DNA from: Atopobium sp. UBA1382
Lineage (GTDB): Bacteria > Actinomycetota > Coriobacteriia > Coriobacteriales > Atopobiaceae
Direction of reading: 5' to 3'
Length of the DNA: 64,000 nucleotides
NCBI GenBank assembly: GCA_002305805.1
Contig: DBQY01000014.1
Coordinates: 17,518 to 81,517 of the forward strand
Each line of letters opens with the position of its first letter. Position 1 is the stretch's first letter. A program made the position numbers and the translations under genes. Below the pieces are notes generated by a model that saw only the letters and a list, made by a program, of their open reading frames with translations, ran no database searches and was not told where the DNA came from. This document shows positions 1 to 10,425 of this stretch, one piece after another.

Positions 1-164
1 ACCTGCGCGTGACGGCCATTCAGGACTTTGATGACATCACCACCGTCGTCTCCGGCAAGGACCCGGTCTCGGTTGCCATGAAGGAGATCGAGGACGGCAC
101 GCTCGGCTTCGTCAAGGAGGACTTTGACGAGGACATCAAGGGCGCCAACACTATCGCCCTGTAA
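1..164 (+). CDS. C-terminal end of an unidentified protein (partial)
   Basis: An open frame runs in from the left edge and ends at TAA (162-164), giving about 53 residues ending in GANTIAL. The fragment is acidic (KEIEDGT, KEDFDEDIKGA) and has no motif I recognise. It stops 8 nt before thiI, so the two are probably co-transcribed. Cysteine desulfurase genes often precede thiI, but this tail does not look like a desulfurase C terminus, so I assign no function. Confidence 0.6.
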   Translation, partial: LRVTAIQDFDDITTVVSGKDPVSVAMKEIEDGTLGFVKEDFDEDIKGANTIAL

Positions 165-172
165 GGCGCTCG

Positions 173-1420
173 ATGACCAAGAGAATCTGCCTCGTTCACT
201 ATCACGAGATCGGGCTCAAGGGCAAAAACCGCTCAACCTTTGAGAACCAGCTCGTCACCAACCTGCATCGTGCGCTGAGGGACTTTCCCGTCACCGACAT
301 CTCCCGCATCTCAGGCTACATCGTCGTCGAGACGGAGGACCATCTCGCGAGCGAGGAGCTCGCGGCGGCCATCAGGCGTGTGCCCGGCGTGGCGCGCGTC
401 TCTCTTGCGTACAAGTGCGGGCTCGATGAGGGCGAGTACTGCGCCGCAGCCGTTCGCGCCCTGGGCGAGGCGGGCGACTTCGCGAGCTTCAAGGTCCACG
501 CGCGCCGCTCGTCGACGACCTATCCGGTCCACACGCTTGACATGAACAAGATCGTCGGGTCGGTCCTGTGCGAGAGCTTCCCTGACAAGAAGGTGGACGT
601 CCACCATCCCGACGTCACCGTCGTCGTGCACGTGGTGCAGGGCTCGACCTACGTCTACGCCGCCTCCGCGCCCGGCGTCGGAGGCCTTCCCGTCGGCACC
701 GCCGGCAAGGTGGTCACGCTGCTCTCGAGCGGCTTCGACTCTCCGGTCTCCACCTGGATGGTGGGGCGCCGCGGCGCCATCTGCGTGCCCGTGCACTTCT
801 CGGGGCGCCCCATGACCGCCGACACGAGCGAGTGGCTCTGCCAGGATATCGTGGACGCGCTCGCCCCCTCAGGGACGATCGGGCGCCTCTACGTCGTTCC
901 CTTTGGCGAGCGACAGCGCGAGATCTCGCTCGCCGTCCCGCAGAGCCTGCGCATCATCATGTACCGTCGCGTCATGCTGCAGGTCGCTGAGAGAATCGCG
1001 CTTCTCGAGGGGGCGAAGGCGCTGGTTACGGGCGAGTCGCTCGGCCAGGTTGCCTCTCAGACGCTCGAGAACATCGCTGCCGTCAACGAGGCGGTGACGA
1101 TGCCCGTTCTGCGCCCGCTGATCGGCTCCGACAAGCAGGAGATCATCGCTCGCGCCCACGAGATCGGGACGTATGACATCTCGTGCCAGACCGCACCGGA
1201 CTGCTGCACGCTCTTCATGCCGCGTCGCCCCGAGACGCACGCGCGCATGGCCGATGTGCTCGCCGCCTGGGAGAGCTTCGACCACGAGGGAATGGTCGCC
1301 GACCTCGTCGAGAGCGTCGAGTGGAGGGACTTCCCGCAGTGTCCCTCCTATCACGCGCCCAAGGGTGCCCTGAGGGAGCACCATCGGGACCTCGCTCCCG
1401 GCTCCGGCGGCGAGCGGTAG
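173..1420 (+). CDS. thiI: tRNA 4-thiouridine synthetase ThiI
   Basis: The 415-residue protein fits ThiI, which adenylates U8 of tRNA and inserts sulfur from a persulfide donor; in many bacteria it also serves thiamine thiazole synthesis. The N terminus (HYHEIGLKGKNR, residues 10-20) is the family signature, followed by a THUMP region at about 60-165. The PP-loop reads SSGFDSPVS (185-193), close to the usual SGG-x-DSPVA, and GESLGQVASQT (288-298) is the conserved second signature. Cys343/344 in PDCCTLF lies where the catalytic cysteine of the adenylation domain is expected. There is no C-terminal rhodanese domain, so this is the short form that needs an external sulfur carrier. Confidence 0.95.
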   Translation: MTKRICLVHYHEIGLKGKNRSTFENQLVTNLHRALRDFPVTDISRISGYIVVETEDHLASEELAAAIRRVPGVARVSLAYKCGLDEGEYCAAAVRALGEAGDFASFKVHARRSSTTYPVHTLDMNKIVGSVLCESFPDKKVDVHHPDVTVVVHVVQGSTYVYAASAPGVGGLPVGTAGKVVTLLSSGFDSPVSTWMVGRRGAICVPVHFSGRPMTADTSEWLCQDIVDALAPSGTIGRLYVVPFGERQREISLAVPQSLRIIMYRRVMLQVAERIALLEGAKALVTGESLGQVASQTLENIAAVNEAVTMPVLRPLIGSDKQEIIARAHEIGTYDISCQTAPDCCTLFMPRRPETHARMADVLAAWESFDHEGMVADLVESVEWRDFPQCPSYHAPKGALREHHRDLAPGSGGER

Positions 1421-1467
1421 CCCAATTGGCGGCAGGCGGTTGAAAGCGATTCCATATCTCATGTATG

Positions 1468-1494
1468 AACGCCCTCGGAGACGAGGGCGTTTCT
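1468..1494 (+). terminator. Intrinsic terminator after thiI
   Basis: A perfect 10-bp stem (AACGCCCTCG / CGAGGGCGTT, arms 1468-1477 and 1482-1491) closes a GAGA tetraloop and is followed by TTCT. It lies 47 nt after the thiI stop and separates thiI from comEA. The short T tract makes it a moderate rather than a strong terminator. Confidence 0.7.
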
Positions 1495-1602
1495 CGTATG
1501 CGAACGACACCTGACAGACAGTGTCAGACTCGCGTGCGACTTTCTTCCGACGACGCGTCCCGGAGCGCCCCTTGGGTGCATGCTCAGAGGGGGGGTGGTC
1601 GC

Positions 1603-2262
1603 ATGGCACAGGGTACGGGCAGGGGCGTGAGGAGGGCGGCGCGTCGGTACGGCCTCGTCGGATGGGGCGTCGTTGCGGGGGCGCTCGCTCTTGTCGCGCT
1701 GGTGGTGGCGCTCGTCTGCGTCGCGGTTCGTGGGCGCGCGACGGAGGGTCTCTTCCGCGGGCAGGGAGGTATCGAGATCGAGCGCGCGGAGACGGCCTCT
1801 GAGAAGGCGGAGGAGGAGCCTCAAGAAGAGCCTCAAGAAGAGCCTGTCACGCTCGTCGTCCACGTCGACGGCATGGTCGGGATGCCGGGGGTCTACGAGC
1901 TCGCCGAGGGCGCGCGCGTCTCGGACGCTGTCGCGGCTGCCGGAGGGCTCGCCGAGGGCGCAGACACCTCCTCGCTCAACCTTGCCGCTCCGCTCGCGGA
2001 TGGCGAGAAGGTGCACGTTCCCGCCGAGGGTGAGGAAGTGACGACGTCGTCCGGGGGCGCGTCCTCGGGCGACCTCGTCAACCTGAACAATGCCAGCGTC
2101 GAGCAGCTTGACGAGCTTCCCGGAGTGGGGGAGGCCACGGCGCGTGCGATCATCGAGGACCGGGAGGCGAACGGTCCCTTTACGACTCCGGAAGACCTGA
2201 TGCGGGTTTCGGGGATCGGGGAGAAGAAGTTCGCCAAACTCGAGGGAATGATTTGTGTCTAG
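1603..2262 (+). CDS. comEA: ComEA-type DNA-binding competence protein
   Basis: The 219-residue protein is a membrane-anchored DNA receptor for natural transformation. It has one transmembrane segment (about 18-43), a charged linker with three EEPQ-like units (70-80), a SLBB domain (about 82-140) and a C-terminal helix-hairpin-helix pair (157-219; LNNASVEQLDELPGVGEA and SGIGEKK). The frame stays open further upstream to 1465, but the ATG at 1603 is preceded by the purine-rich CAGAGGGGGGTGG and places the membrane helix correctly; the upstream start would also lie inside the terminator. The stop overlaps the comEC start by 8 nt, so the pair is one operon. Confidence 0.9.
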   Translation: MAQGTGRGVRRAARRYGLVGWGVVAGALALVALVVALVCVAVRGRATEGLFRGQGGIEIERAETASEKAEEEPQEEPQEEPVTLVVHVDGMVGMPGVYELAEGARVSDAVAAAGGLAEGADTSSLNLAAPLADGEKVHVPAEGEEVTTSSGGASSGDLVNLNNASVEQLDELPGVGEATARAIIEDREANGPFTTPEDLMRVSGIGEKKFAKLEGMICV

Positions 2263-4582
2263 CGACGTCGAGCGGCCCGAGCGTCCGCTGCTTCCGCCCG
2301 CGCTGTGGTCGCTTGTGACCGTCATTGCGCTCTCGAGGCTCCTTCTCGTCGCCTCACCCTCGCCTAGGGCGATCGCTGGGTCGTCGATGGCCGTGGCGCT
2401 GCTCGCTGTGGCAACAGCGCTCGTGCTGGGCCGCGCGCGCCTGCCTGGGGCACGGACCCTGATCGTCGTCGTGGGGGTCTCCGCCGCGGCGTCGGGGCTC
2501 GCCTGCGCCGGAGAGCTCTCGCGTCAGGAGGAGCTCGCAGGGGCGCTCTCGTCCTCGCCCGTGTCGTCCTGGGAGCTTTGCGTCGAGGGCGATATGCGCG
2601 AGGGCGCGTCCGGCTGGCGGGGGAGGGCACGGACGCGGGCGGGCGGAGTCCTCGGCGCCTCGGTCTGGGTCCTCGCGGACGCCCCGATCGACCCGGGCAG
2701 CACCATTCGCTGCGTCGGTCGCTTCGAGGCAAACGATGACGGTGCGTGGGGTGCCAGCTCGCGCGCTCAGGGCATCGCGGGAACCGTGCGCGTGAGCCGC
2801 CTTCTCTCGTGCTCGCCGGCCGGAGGGGCGTACGGCGCCGTACTTGCGGTGCGCTCGCGCGTGCTCGGCAGCCTCGATGCGCCCTCCTCGGACGCTCGGG
2901 CCCTGGTGGCAGGGGCCATCTGCGGCTATGCCGGGGCGATGTCAGAGCGCGGCCTCGACGAGCTCTTTGCTTCGTGCGGCGTCTCCCATCTCGTGGCAGT
3001 CTCGGGTGGGCACCTCGTCCTGCTCTCGTCCCTCCTCTCCCTGCTCCTTCGCGGGCTCCCGTTGCGCCCGTTGCCGCGGTCCCTGGCCCTCATGAGCGTC
3101 ACCGGGCTGTTCGTCTTCTTCTGTGGCCTGCCGGTCTCGGCGGTCAGGGCCTGGGCGATGTCCCTTGCGGCCGAGCTCTCGAGGCATGCGGGAAGGCGCC
3201 CCCACCCGCTCTCCTCGGCAAGTCTGGTGGCGCTCGTCATGACCCTCGTCGAGCCTGCCGTGACCGGTCAGCTCGGCTATCTGCTCTCGGTGATGTGCGT
3301 CTGCGGGATCTGCTCCCTCGGAGCGTACGCGCGCTACGTCCTGCGTGTTCTTCTCGCCTTGCCTGAGCCGCTCGCCCGTCGCATGCGCCGAGGAAGGCGC
3401 GTCGCGCGCGCCCTCTCGGGCGCGGAGGAGGCGCTCGCCATGACGCTCGTGTCGCAGCTTGTGACCTTGCCGCTCACCTGTGCGACCTTCGGGACGATCT
3501 CGGTTGTCGCGCCCCTGGCAAACGTGCTTCTCGGCCCGCTTTTCTCCGTTCTCTTGGTGCTGGGGCTTCTGTCCGCCCTGTTCGTCTGGCTCGCACCCGT
3601 GCAGGCGGCGCTGCTCCTGGGGTGCGATGCCGTGGGCGGTGCGCTCATGGTCGTGCTGCGCGCGCTTGCCGACCTGCCCGGCGCCTACGTGGCGGTGAGT
3701 GTCGAGGAGGGACCGGCGCTGCTCGCGCTCGCGACATCGGTGGCCGCGCTCCTCGCGACCTGGCCGCGCGTCCGACGACGGGCGCTCGCCTCGCTGGTGG
3801 GCGCCGCCGCCGTGCTCGCCCTTGCCTGGCACGTGAGATGGCGCTACTTCGCGCCGGCCTGTGTCCGCGTGCTCGACGTGGGGCAGGGCGACGCCATCCT
3901 CGTCACCGACGGGCCCTTCTCGGCACTCGTCGACACCGGGCCCGGCGAGGCGGTGGTCGGCGCCCTCGCCCGGAACAACGTCTCGCACCTGGATGCGGTG
4001 GTGCTCACACACCTGCACAGCGACCACGCGGGCGGGCTCGAGGACCTGCTCGCGGTCATCGACGTTGATCTGCTCGTTGTTCCCGAGGCTACGGATCCCG
4101 CCGAGCTTCCCGAGGGGGTCTCCGTCGACGAGGTCGGCTATGGCGACGACCTGCGCGTGGGGGACTTTTCGATGCGCGTCGTCTCACCGCTCGAGCCGGC
4201 GGGAGGGGAGGGCAACGAGGGCTCGCTCGAGCTCGCGCTGACCTACGAGCGGGACGGACGGGCGCTCACCGCGCTGCTCGCCGCCGACGCCGAGAGAGAG
4301 GAGACGGGCGCGGCCGTGGAGCGCGGCGACGTTGGTGACGTCGACCTTCTGAAGGTCGGGCATCACGGCTCGGAGACGTCGGTGACCCCGGAGATCGTCG
4401 CGGCTCTTGCGCCCGAGGTGAGCGTGGCGAGCGCAGGGGAGGGCAACGGCTACGGGCATCCTGACCCGGTGTGCGTGGGCATGCTCGAGGACGCGGGGTC
4501 GCTCTTCCTGTGCACGATGGACGCCGGGGACGTCTGCGTGGAGCCGGGCGCGGCCGGCCCGAGGGTGAGCTGCCAGCGATAG
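2255..4582 (+). CDS. comEC: ComEC/Rec2 DNA uptake channel
   Basis: The 775-residue polytopic membrane protein is the predicted channel carrying transforming DNA across the membrane. Hydrophobic helices fill the first two thirds, with the ComEC signature (SHLVAVSGGHLVLLSSLLS) near residue 245. The C-terminal third is a metallo-beta-lactamase fold beginning VLDVGQGDAILV (about 538) with the metal motif THLHSDHAGG (about 585), as in the nuclease domain of full-length ComEC. The start is GTG inside the comEA stop region. Length and domains are complete, so uptake may be functional, although no pilus genes are in the window. Confidence 0.93.
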   Translation: MSSDVERPERPLLPPALWSLVTVIALSRLLLVASPSPRAIAGSSMAVALLAVATALVLGRARLPGARTLIVVVGVSAAASGLACAGELSRQEELAGALSSSPVSSWELCVEGDMREGASGWRGRARTRAGGVLGASVWVLADAPIDPGSTIRCVGRFEANDDGAWGASSRAQGIAGTVRVSRLLSCSPAGGAYGAVLAVRSRVLGSLDAPSSDARALVAGAICGYAGAMSERGLDELFASCGVSHLVAVSGGHLVLLSSLLSLLLRGLPLRPLPRSLALMSVTGLFVFFCGLPVSAVRAWAMSLAAELSRHAGRRPHPLSSASLVALVMTLVEPAVTGQLGYLLSVMCVCGICSLGAYARYVLRVLLALPEPLARRMRRGRRVARALSGAEEALAMTLVSQLVTLPLTCATFGTISVVAPLANVLLGPLFSVLLVLGLLSALFVWLAPVQAALLLGCDAVGGALMVVLRALADLPGAYVAVSVEEGPALLALATSVAALLATWPRVRRRALASLVGAAAVLALAWHVRWRYFAPACVRVLDVGQGDAILVTDGPFSALVDTGPGEAVVGALARNNVSHLDAVVLTHLHSDHAGGLEDLLAVIDVDLLVVPEATDPAELPEGVSVDEVGYGDDLRVGDFSMRVVSPLEPAGGEGNEGSLELALTYERDGRALTALLAADAEREETGAAVERGDVGDVDLLKVGHHGSETSVTPEIVAALAPEVSVASAGEGNGYGHPDPVCVGMLEDAGSLFLCTMDAGDVCVEPGAAGPRVSCQR

Positions 4583-4602
4583 GCTCCCGTTCGGGGGGAT
4601 GC

Positions 4603-4608
4603 TAGAAT
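4603..4608 (+). promoter_or_regulatory. Extended -10 promoter candidate for holA
   Basis: TGC-TAGAAT gives a TGn extended -10 in the 82-bp gap between comEC and holA. No convincing -35 lies 16-18 bp upstream. The predicted 5' leader is about 50 nt. Confidence 0.4.
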
Positions 4609-4664
4609 GATGTGCCGGACCCACGTCCGCCCGTCTGCCCGTCCGTCTCGACGAAGGGAGCCCC

Positions 4665-5627
4665 ATGGCCGAGAAACCCGCCCTGCTGCCGGCCTACCTC
4701 ATCGTCGGCCCGGACGAGCTCAAGCGCAAGCAGGCGGTCGCACGCTTGCGCGCCCGCGTGGACGGTCCGTTTGCGATGTTCAATCTGGAGGAGATCGTCG
4801 CGTCCGGCGACCTGGAGCCCGTGGAGCTGCTCTCCTCGCTTAACACGCTCCCCATGGGCGGCGACCGGCGCGTCGTCGTGGTCGAGGCGGCCGACAAGCT
4901 GCCCAAGGCCGTCTCCGAGGCCATCATCGCCTATCTGGGGAGCCCCAACGAGAGCTGCACGCTTGCGCTCGTTGCCGCCAGCCTCGCCAAGTCCACGCGC
5001 CTCTACAAGGCCGTCGCCAAGGTGGGGCCGCGCTCCGTCATCGAGTGCGCGGCGAAGAAGGGCCGCGACCTCCCGCCCTATGTGCAGAAGCTCGCTGCCT
5101 CCCACGGCGTCTCCATCGGGGCCGACGCGGCACGCGAGCTCGTCGCGCGCGTCGGCGAGTCCACCACGATGCTGGACACACAGCTTGCCACCCTCGCCGC
5201 CCTTCTCGGCGGCTCGGGCGCCATCACGCAGGAGTTCGTCGAGGCCAACGTCGCCCGCGTCGCCGAGGTGAAGCCCTGGGAGTTCCTCGACCGGCTGTCC
5301 GCCCGCGACGCCCATCGGTCCCTGGCGCTCTACCGGCTGCTCGACGGCTCGGCGCTCGGCCTGCTCTCGCTCGTGACCGGCCGTCTGCGCGAGCTCATCT
5401 GCGCCCGCTCGCTCGCGTCGCGGGGGACGCCCGCCGCGCTGGCGGAGGAGCTGGGCAAGCAGGAGTGGCAGGTGAGAAACCACGCCAGGTGGGCGCGCGC
5501 CTTCTCGGACGGGGAACTCGAGCGCCTGCTCGCCGAGTGCGCTCGCGTGGAGCGCTCGCTCAAGAGCGGTGCCGACGAAGAGACTGAGATGGTCCTCCTC
5601 ATCGCCCACGTCTGCGGCGTTGCGTGA
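4665..5627 (+). CDS. holA: DNA polymerase III subunit delta
   Basis: The 320-residue protein matches HolA, the clamp-loader subunit that opens the beta clamp. The N-terminal LLPAYLIVGPDELKRKQAV replaces the P-loop region typical of clamp-loader relatives, and KPWEFLDRLSARD (about 203-215) together with the C-terminal helical collar segment fit the family. Delta lacks ATPase motifs and none is seen here. In many genomes holA follows comEC, and that order is kept. The start ATG follows CGAAGGGAGCCCC. Confidence 0.92.
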   Translation: MAEKPALLPAYLIVGPDELKRKQAVARLRARVDGPFAMFNLEEIVASGDLEPVELLSSLNTLPMGGDRRVVVVEAADKLPKAVSEAIIAYLGSPNESCTLALVAASLAKSTRLYKAVAKVGPRSVIECAAKKGRDLPPYVQKLAASHGVSIGADAARELVARVGESTTMLDTQLATLAALLGGSGAITQEFVEANVARVAEVKPWEFLDRLSARDAHRSLALYRLLDGSALGLLSLVTGRLRELICARSLASRGTPAALAEELGKQEWQVRNHARWARAFSDGELERLLAECARVERSLKSGADEETEMVLLIAHVCGVA

Positions 5628-5705
5628 CGAGTTGCGCGCTGCAACCTCGTCGTCCTTCTCGCCCTCCCTTCTTTCTGTTCCGCATCTTTGTGTTGCCCCT
5701 CCCGC

Positions 5706-5772
5706 AAACTGTCGCTTTTTGCTGCTGGTGGGCCGGGAGAACTCTTTGCGAGCAGCAAAATGCGACAGTCTG
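5706..5772. repeat. Family A palindromic element, copy A1 (67 bp)
   Basis: The element starts AAACTGTCGC and ends GCGACAGTCTG. Its arms pair for about 20 nt (CTGTCGCTTTTTGCTGCT against AGCAGCAAAATGCGACAG), with roughly 24 nt between them. Three further copies in the window have exactly the same length. It begins 33 bp from the AbiEi/DUF559 stop codon side of holA and ends 21 bp from the stop of that minus-strand gene. Its sequence is most similar to the reverse complement of copy A2 on the other side of the same gene. The spacer also carries the 13-mer CGTCCTTCTCGCC at 5651. Confidence 0.8.
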
Positions 5773-5793
5773 TGGACGCGCCGGGTGCATGGG

Positions 5794-6828
5794 TCAGGGC
5801 AGGCCGTACGCCTCGACCGGGACTACCTCGCTGAAGGGGACCTCGTCCGGAATCTCGATGATGGACTCGCGCTCGCGGGGCACCCCAAACGTCTCGAGCA
5901 GTCGGTTGAAGTATGCGATGTCCTCGACCTCGCCGGGCGAGAAGCGCACGATTTTGGGGCGGTCGATGGTGAGGCGAGATTCGCGTCTGCGCTCCCCGCG
6001 CATCGCCACGAGCGGCGTTCCCCCGTTCATGGCAGGGTTGCGGTACTTCTCGCCCCCGTCGAGCTCTCCGATGATGACCGTGCCGTCGGGCAGTACCCAC
6101 ATGAAGTCGACGCGAAGCACCCGACGCGAATCCATGGGGTCGAGTAAGGGGACCTGCAGGTCGGGAAGGGAGAACCCGAGCTCGTACATCGTGGCGCGCG
6201 CGATTGACTCCATCCCGTTCTCGGGCCTCGGGTCAGCGAGCCGCGCCACGAGGCGGGCGCGCGCCACTCCGCGAAGGCCCCTTCCTGTCGACCTGACGTA
6301 CTCGTTGAGGCGTTCGCTGTCGACGAGGCCGAGCCGCAGGGAGGAATCCGCCACAGCGAGTCCCTCTCGAAAGGGGAGCCAGCGCGCACAGTCGAGGACC
6401 GTTCGTTCGGGGGTGGTGACGCGGACGCCCTCCTTTGTGATGCTTGGAGCGTCATTCCCATAGCGTCTGATGACAACGTTTCTCGGATACGCGATCACTC
6501 GAGAGGGCGCGACGATCTCGAGAGGACGCTGGAGGCCCTCGGACACGGAGAGCCCGTGCATGACGGCGGCGGATGTTCCGCAGAACGTCCAGTCCGGATG
6601 GAGCCGGCTGAATCCGGTCACGAGGTGTCGGGTTCGCTCCGTCTGGGAGAGCCCGTCCCAGATCTCGCGGGTGACGTAGAGATGGGGCGCGGGCGAGACG
6701 ACCTCTCCCGTTGCCACGCGCCTCTCAAGGGCGTCGCGTAGACGGCGGCAGGGCGCGACGAGGCAGCTGCCGTCCTCTGCCGCCGCTGTGAGCAAGAGCT
6801 CGATTTCCTGGGATACGCGTCGCTGCAT
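5794..6828 (-). CDS. AbiEi-like / DUF559 nuclease-like fusion protein
   Basis: The 344-residue protein has two parts. The N-terminal half (about 25-175) resembles the AbiEi antitoxin type: a winged-helix region followed by WTFCGTSAAVMHGLSV (80-95) and VRVTTPERTVLDCARWL (135-151). The C-terminal half (about 200-310) resembles DUF559/Vsr-like PD-(D/E)xK nucleases: GMESIAR (E207), RVDFMW (D231), then GELDGGEKYRN (E245, D247, K251). Such proteins recur in actinobacteria, often as solitary genes, and their role is unproven. No AbiEii nucleotidyltransferase toxin is adjacent, so a classical AbiE pair is not present. The gene lies between inverted copies of the family A palindrome, which suggests it may act on or move with that element (inference). 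Confidence 0.75.
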   Translation of the reverse strand: MQRRVSQEIELLLTAAAEDGSCLVAPCRRLRDALERRVATGEVVSPAPHLYVTREIWDGLSQTERTRHLVTGFSRLHPDWTFCGTSAAVMHGLSVSEGLQRPLEIVAPSRVIAYPRNVVIRRYGNDAPSITKEGVRVTTPERTVLDCARWLPFREGLAVADSSLRLGLVDSERLNEYVRSTGRGLRGVARARLVARLADPRPENGMESIARATMYELGFSLPDLQVPLLDPMDSRRVLRVDFMWVLPDGTVIIGELDGGEKYRNPAMNGGTPLVAMRGERRRESRLTIDRPKIVRFSPGEVEDIAYFNRLLETFGVPRERESIIEIPDEVPFSEVVPVEAYGLP

Positions 6829-7074
6829 GGTCTTCTCGCCGTCCGAATGTGGTGAAGGCGATGGTACGCCCCGCCACCGTCTGCGGACTGGCCCTTAGCT
6901 GGCAGCAGTCTGCGGCCGCAGGTGAGGGGTGCGCGTGCGACCCGTGCGGTCAGAGCGAGTTCGTGGGCGGCTGTCGCGTAACGGCGAGCGGTGGTCGAGT
7001 GTCGCGGGATCCTGATGGCGTGTCAGGTCGTGTCTCGGTGTGTCAAATTGGCTGCGATTGTCCCAACCTCCTTC
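6829..7074. other. Gene-free spacer upstream of the AbiEi/DUF559 gene
   Basis: This 246-bp stretch contains no coding frame that I can support. It presumably holds the promoter of the minus-strand AbiEi/DUF559 gene; a weak TACCAT -10 reads leftward near 6864, without a good -35. CTGCGG occurs twice (near 6880 and 6912) and may be remnants of family A ends. Confidence 0.4.
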
Positions 7075-7076
7075 GC

Positions 7077-7143
7077 AGACTGTCGCTTTTGACGTCTCGA
7101 TAGGCAGAAAATGGGCCTACGAGCAGTAATAGGCGACAGTTTG
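7077..7143. repeat. Family A palindromic element, copy A2 (67 bp, inverted relative to A1)
   Basis: The ends are AGACTGTCGC and GCGACAGTTTG. Read on the minus strand it begins AAACTGTCGCCTATTACTGC and matches A1 at about 24 of the first 30 positions, so A1 and A2 are the closest pair of the family and lie in opposite orientation around the AbiEi/DUF559 gene. The length is identical to the other copies. It is 11 bp from a run of three GCGAGAAGG units. Confidence 0.8.
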
Positions 7144-7154
7144 TGGGGAGGACA

Positions 7155-7191
7155 GGCGAGAAGGACGCGCGAGAAGGTGGCGAGAAGGACG
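7155..7191. repeat. Three near-tandem GGCGAGAAGGACG units
   Basis: GGCGAGAAGGACG occurs at 7155-7167 and 7179-7191 with a related GCGAGAAGG between them. The reverse complement CGTCCTTCTCGCC recurs singly in other spacers (5651, 16101 and 58836 with C or T at position 4). The function is unknown. Confidence 0.5.
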
Positions 7192-7202
7192 GGTGACACA
7201 AA

Positions 7203-7234
7203 AAACGGACCCGGGCAGCACCCCGGGTCCGTTT
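7203..7234 (-). terminator. Intrinsic terminator of rpsT
   Basis: A perfect 13-bp stem (AAACGGACCCGGG at 7203-7215 and its complement at 7222-7234) has a 6-nt loop. Read on the minus strand it is followed by a run of Ts (the plus-strand A run at 7200-7205). It lies 23 nt past the rpsT stop. Confidence 0.93.
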
Positions 7235-7256
7235 ACGTGCGTTATGAGAGCGGAAG

Positions 7257-7520
7257 CTACTTGATGGTGTTGACGAGCTTCTGCACGCCGCTCTTGCGCT
7301 GAGCGGCCTGGTTCTTGTGGATGATGCCCTTGGAAGCGGCCTTGTCGAGCAGACGGCCAGCCTTGTTGGCGGCAGCCTGAGCGGCCTCGACGTCGCCGGA
7401 CTCGACGGCAACGCGGACGCCCTTGACGGCGGTCTTGAGCTCGGAGCGGACGGCGCGGTTGCGCTGGCGCGCCTTCTCAGCGGTCTTGATGCGCTTCTTC
7501 TGAGACTTGATGTTAGCCAC
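7257..7520 (-). CDS. rpsT: 30S ribosomal protein S20
   Basis: The 87-residue, Lys/Arg-rich helical protein begins [19 protein letters not shown], the standard S20 start, and binds 16S rRNA early in 30S assembly. The length is usual. A purine-rich GAAAGGAACC precedes the ATG. It is a single-gene unit with its own terminator, divergent from lepA; rpsT next to lepA is a common bacterial arrangement. Confidence 0.97.
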   Translation of the reverse strand: MANIKSQKKRIKTAEKARQRNRAVRSELKTAVKGVRVAVESGDVEAAQAAANKAGRLLDKAASKGIIHKNQAAQRKSGVQKLVNTIK

Positions 7521-7587
7521 GTGCGGTTCCTTTCAAAAAGCTTCTGTTCTGAGGCCTCTTTTGAGACACGGTGAGGTCAGCTTGCTG

Positions 7588-7620
7588 AGTATAGCATGCG
7601 GCGCGACTCTTCGCTATCAT
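7588..7620. promoter_or_regulatory. Divergent rpsT / lepA promoter region
   Basis: On the minus strand TGC-TATACT (plus AGTATA at 7588-7593) is an extended -10 for rpsT, giving a leader of about 60 nt. On the plus strand TATCAT at 7615-7620 ends 7 nt before the lepA ATG, so a transcript from it would begin at or next to the start codon. Neither has a clear -35. Confidence 0.5.
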
Positions 7621-7627
7621 TCACCTC

Positions 7628-9435
<1,808 letters not shown>

Positions 9436-9439
<4 letters not shown>

Positions 9440-10425
9440 CGGCCGCCGAGGTCCTGGCCGCCTACGCTCCCGCCGCCAAGCTCAATCCCGCGCTTCCCAC
9501 CTGGGACGGCGAGCTCGCCGGCAGGCTGCTCATGGCGCCGATGGCGGGCGTCTCGGACGCTGCGTATCGCCTCATGGCGCGCGCGGGCGGCGCGGCCTTG
9601 GCCTACTCCGAGATGGTCTCGTGCGCCGGGCTCCACTACGGCGAGAAGAGCTGGGAGCTCGTAGACCCCGACCCGGCGGAGCCGGACATCGCGGTGCAGC
9701 TCTTTGGCTCCAAGCCCGAGCTCTTTCGCGATTCCTCGGAGCGCGTGGCGGCACGCCTGGGCGAGAAGCTCGCGCTCATCGACATCAACATGGCCTGCCC
9801 CGTGCCCAAGGTGACCAAGAAGGGCGAGGGGTCGGCGCTGCTGGAAAACCCCGATCTCGCCGCTAGGATCGTGCGCGCCTGCCGCGAGGGCGCCCCGCGC
9901 GTCGCCGTGACGGTGAAGATTCGACGCGGTCGCTATATGGGGCAGGAGGTGGCGCCCGAGTTCGCGCGCGCGATGGAGGCCGCGGGCGCGGCTGCGGTGG
10001 CCGTGCACGGGCGCTTCGCCACGCAGATGTACCACGGCGAGGCCGACTGGGACGCCGTGAGCCGCGTCGTGGACGCCGTGAGCATCCCCGTCATCGCGTC
10101 TGGTGACATTCTCTCGCACGATGCCGCGCGGCGCGTGCTTGCGGAGACCGGCGCGACGGCCGTGATGGTAGCGCGTGGGACCTACGGCAACCCGTGGGTC
10201 TTCTCGGGTCACGAGCCGAGCGTCGCCGAGAAGATTGCGGCCTTCGAGTGCCACGTGTGCCTGCTCGAGGCAACGGGCGCCCACCTCAAGCGGGCGCGCA
10301 GCCTCGCCGGCTGGTACTTCAAGGGCATGCCCGAGGCCGCGCGCTGGCGCAACGCCGCGATGGGCTGCGTCACGGCCGAGGAGTTCCTCGCCGTGGCCGC
10401 CGAGGTGCGCGCGCATGTCCGCTGA
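9436..10425 (+). CDS. dusB: tRNA-dihydrouridine synthase (DusB-like)
   Basis: The 329-residue flavoenzyme reduces uridines in tRNA to dihydrouridine using FMN and [18 protein letters not shown] (FMN barrel start), [20 protein letters not shown] with the catalytic Cys near residue 122, VTVKIRRG and [12 protein letters not shown] are diagnostic. The GTG start at 9436 overlaps the lepA stop (GTGA), which is preferred over the longer open frame reaching back into lepA. The 3' end overlaps hemW by 11 nt. Confidence 0.92.

Noticed and set aside
1505..1530. CTGACAGACAGTGTCAG palindrome as a second terminator before comEA
   Set aside because: The stem is short (5-6 bp), lacks a T-run and may equally be part of the comEA promoter.
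5794..6828. Complete AbiE type IV toxin-antitoxin pair
   Set aside because: No nucleotidyltransferase (AbiEii) gene is adjacent; the neighbours are holA and rpsT, and the C-terminal half resembles a nuclease rather than an antitoxin domain.
5694..7148. Composite transposon around the AbiEi/DUF559 gene
   Set aside because: The flanking 67-bp elements encode no transposase and I find no matching target-site duplication outside them; they are treated as palindromic repeats instead.
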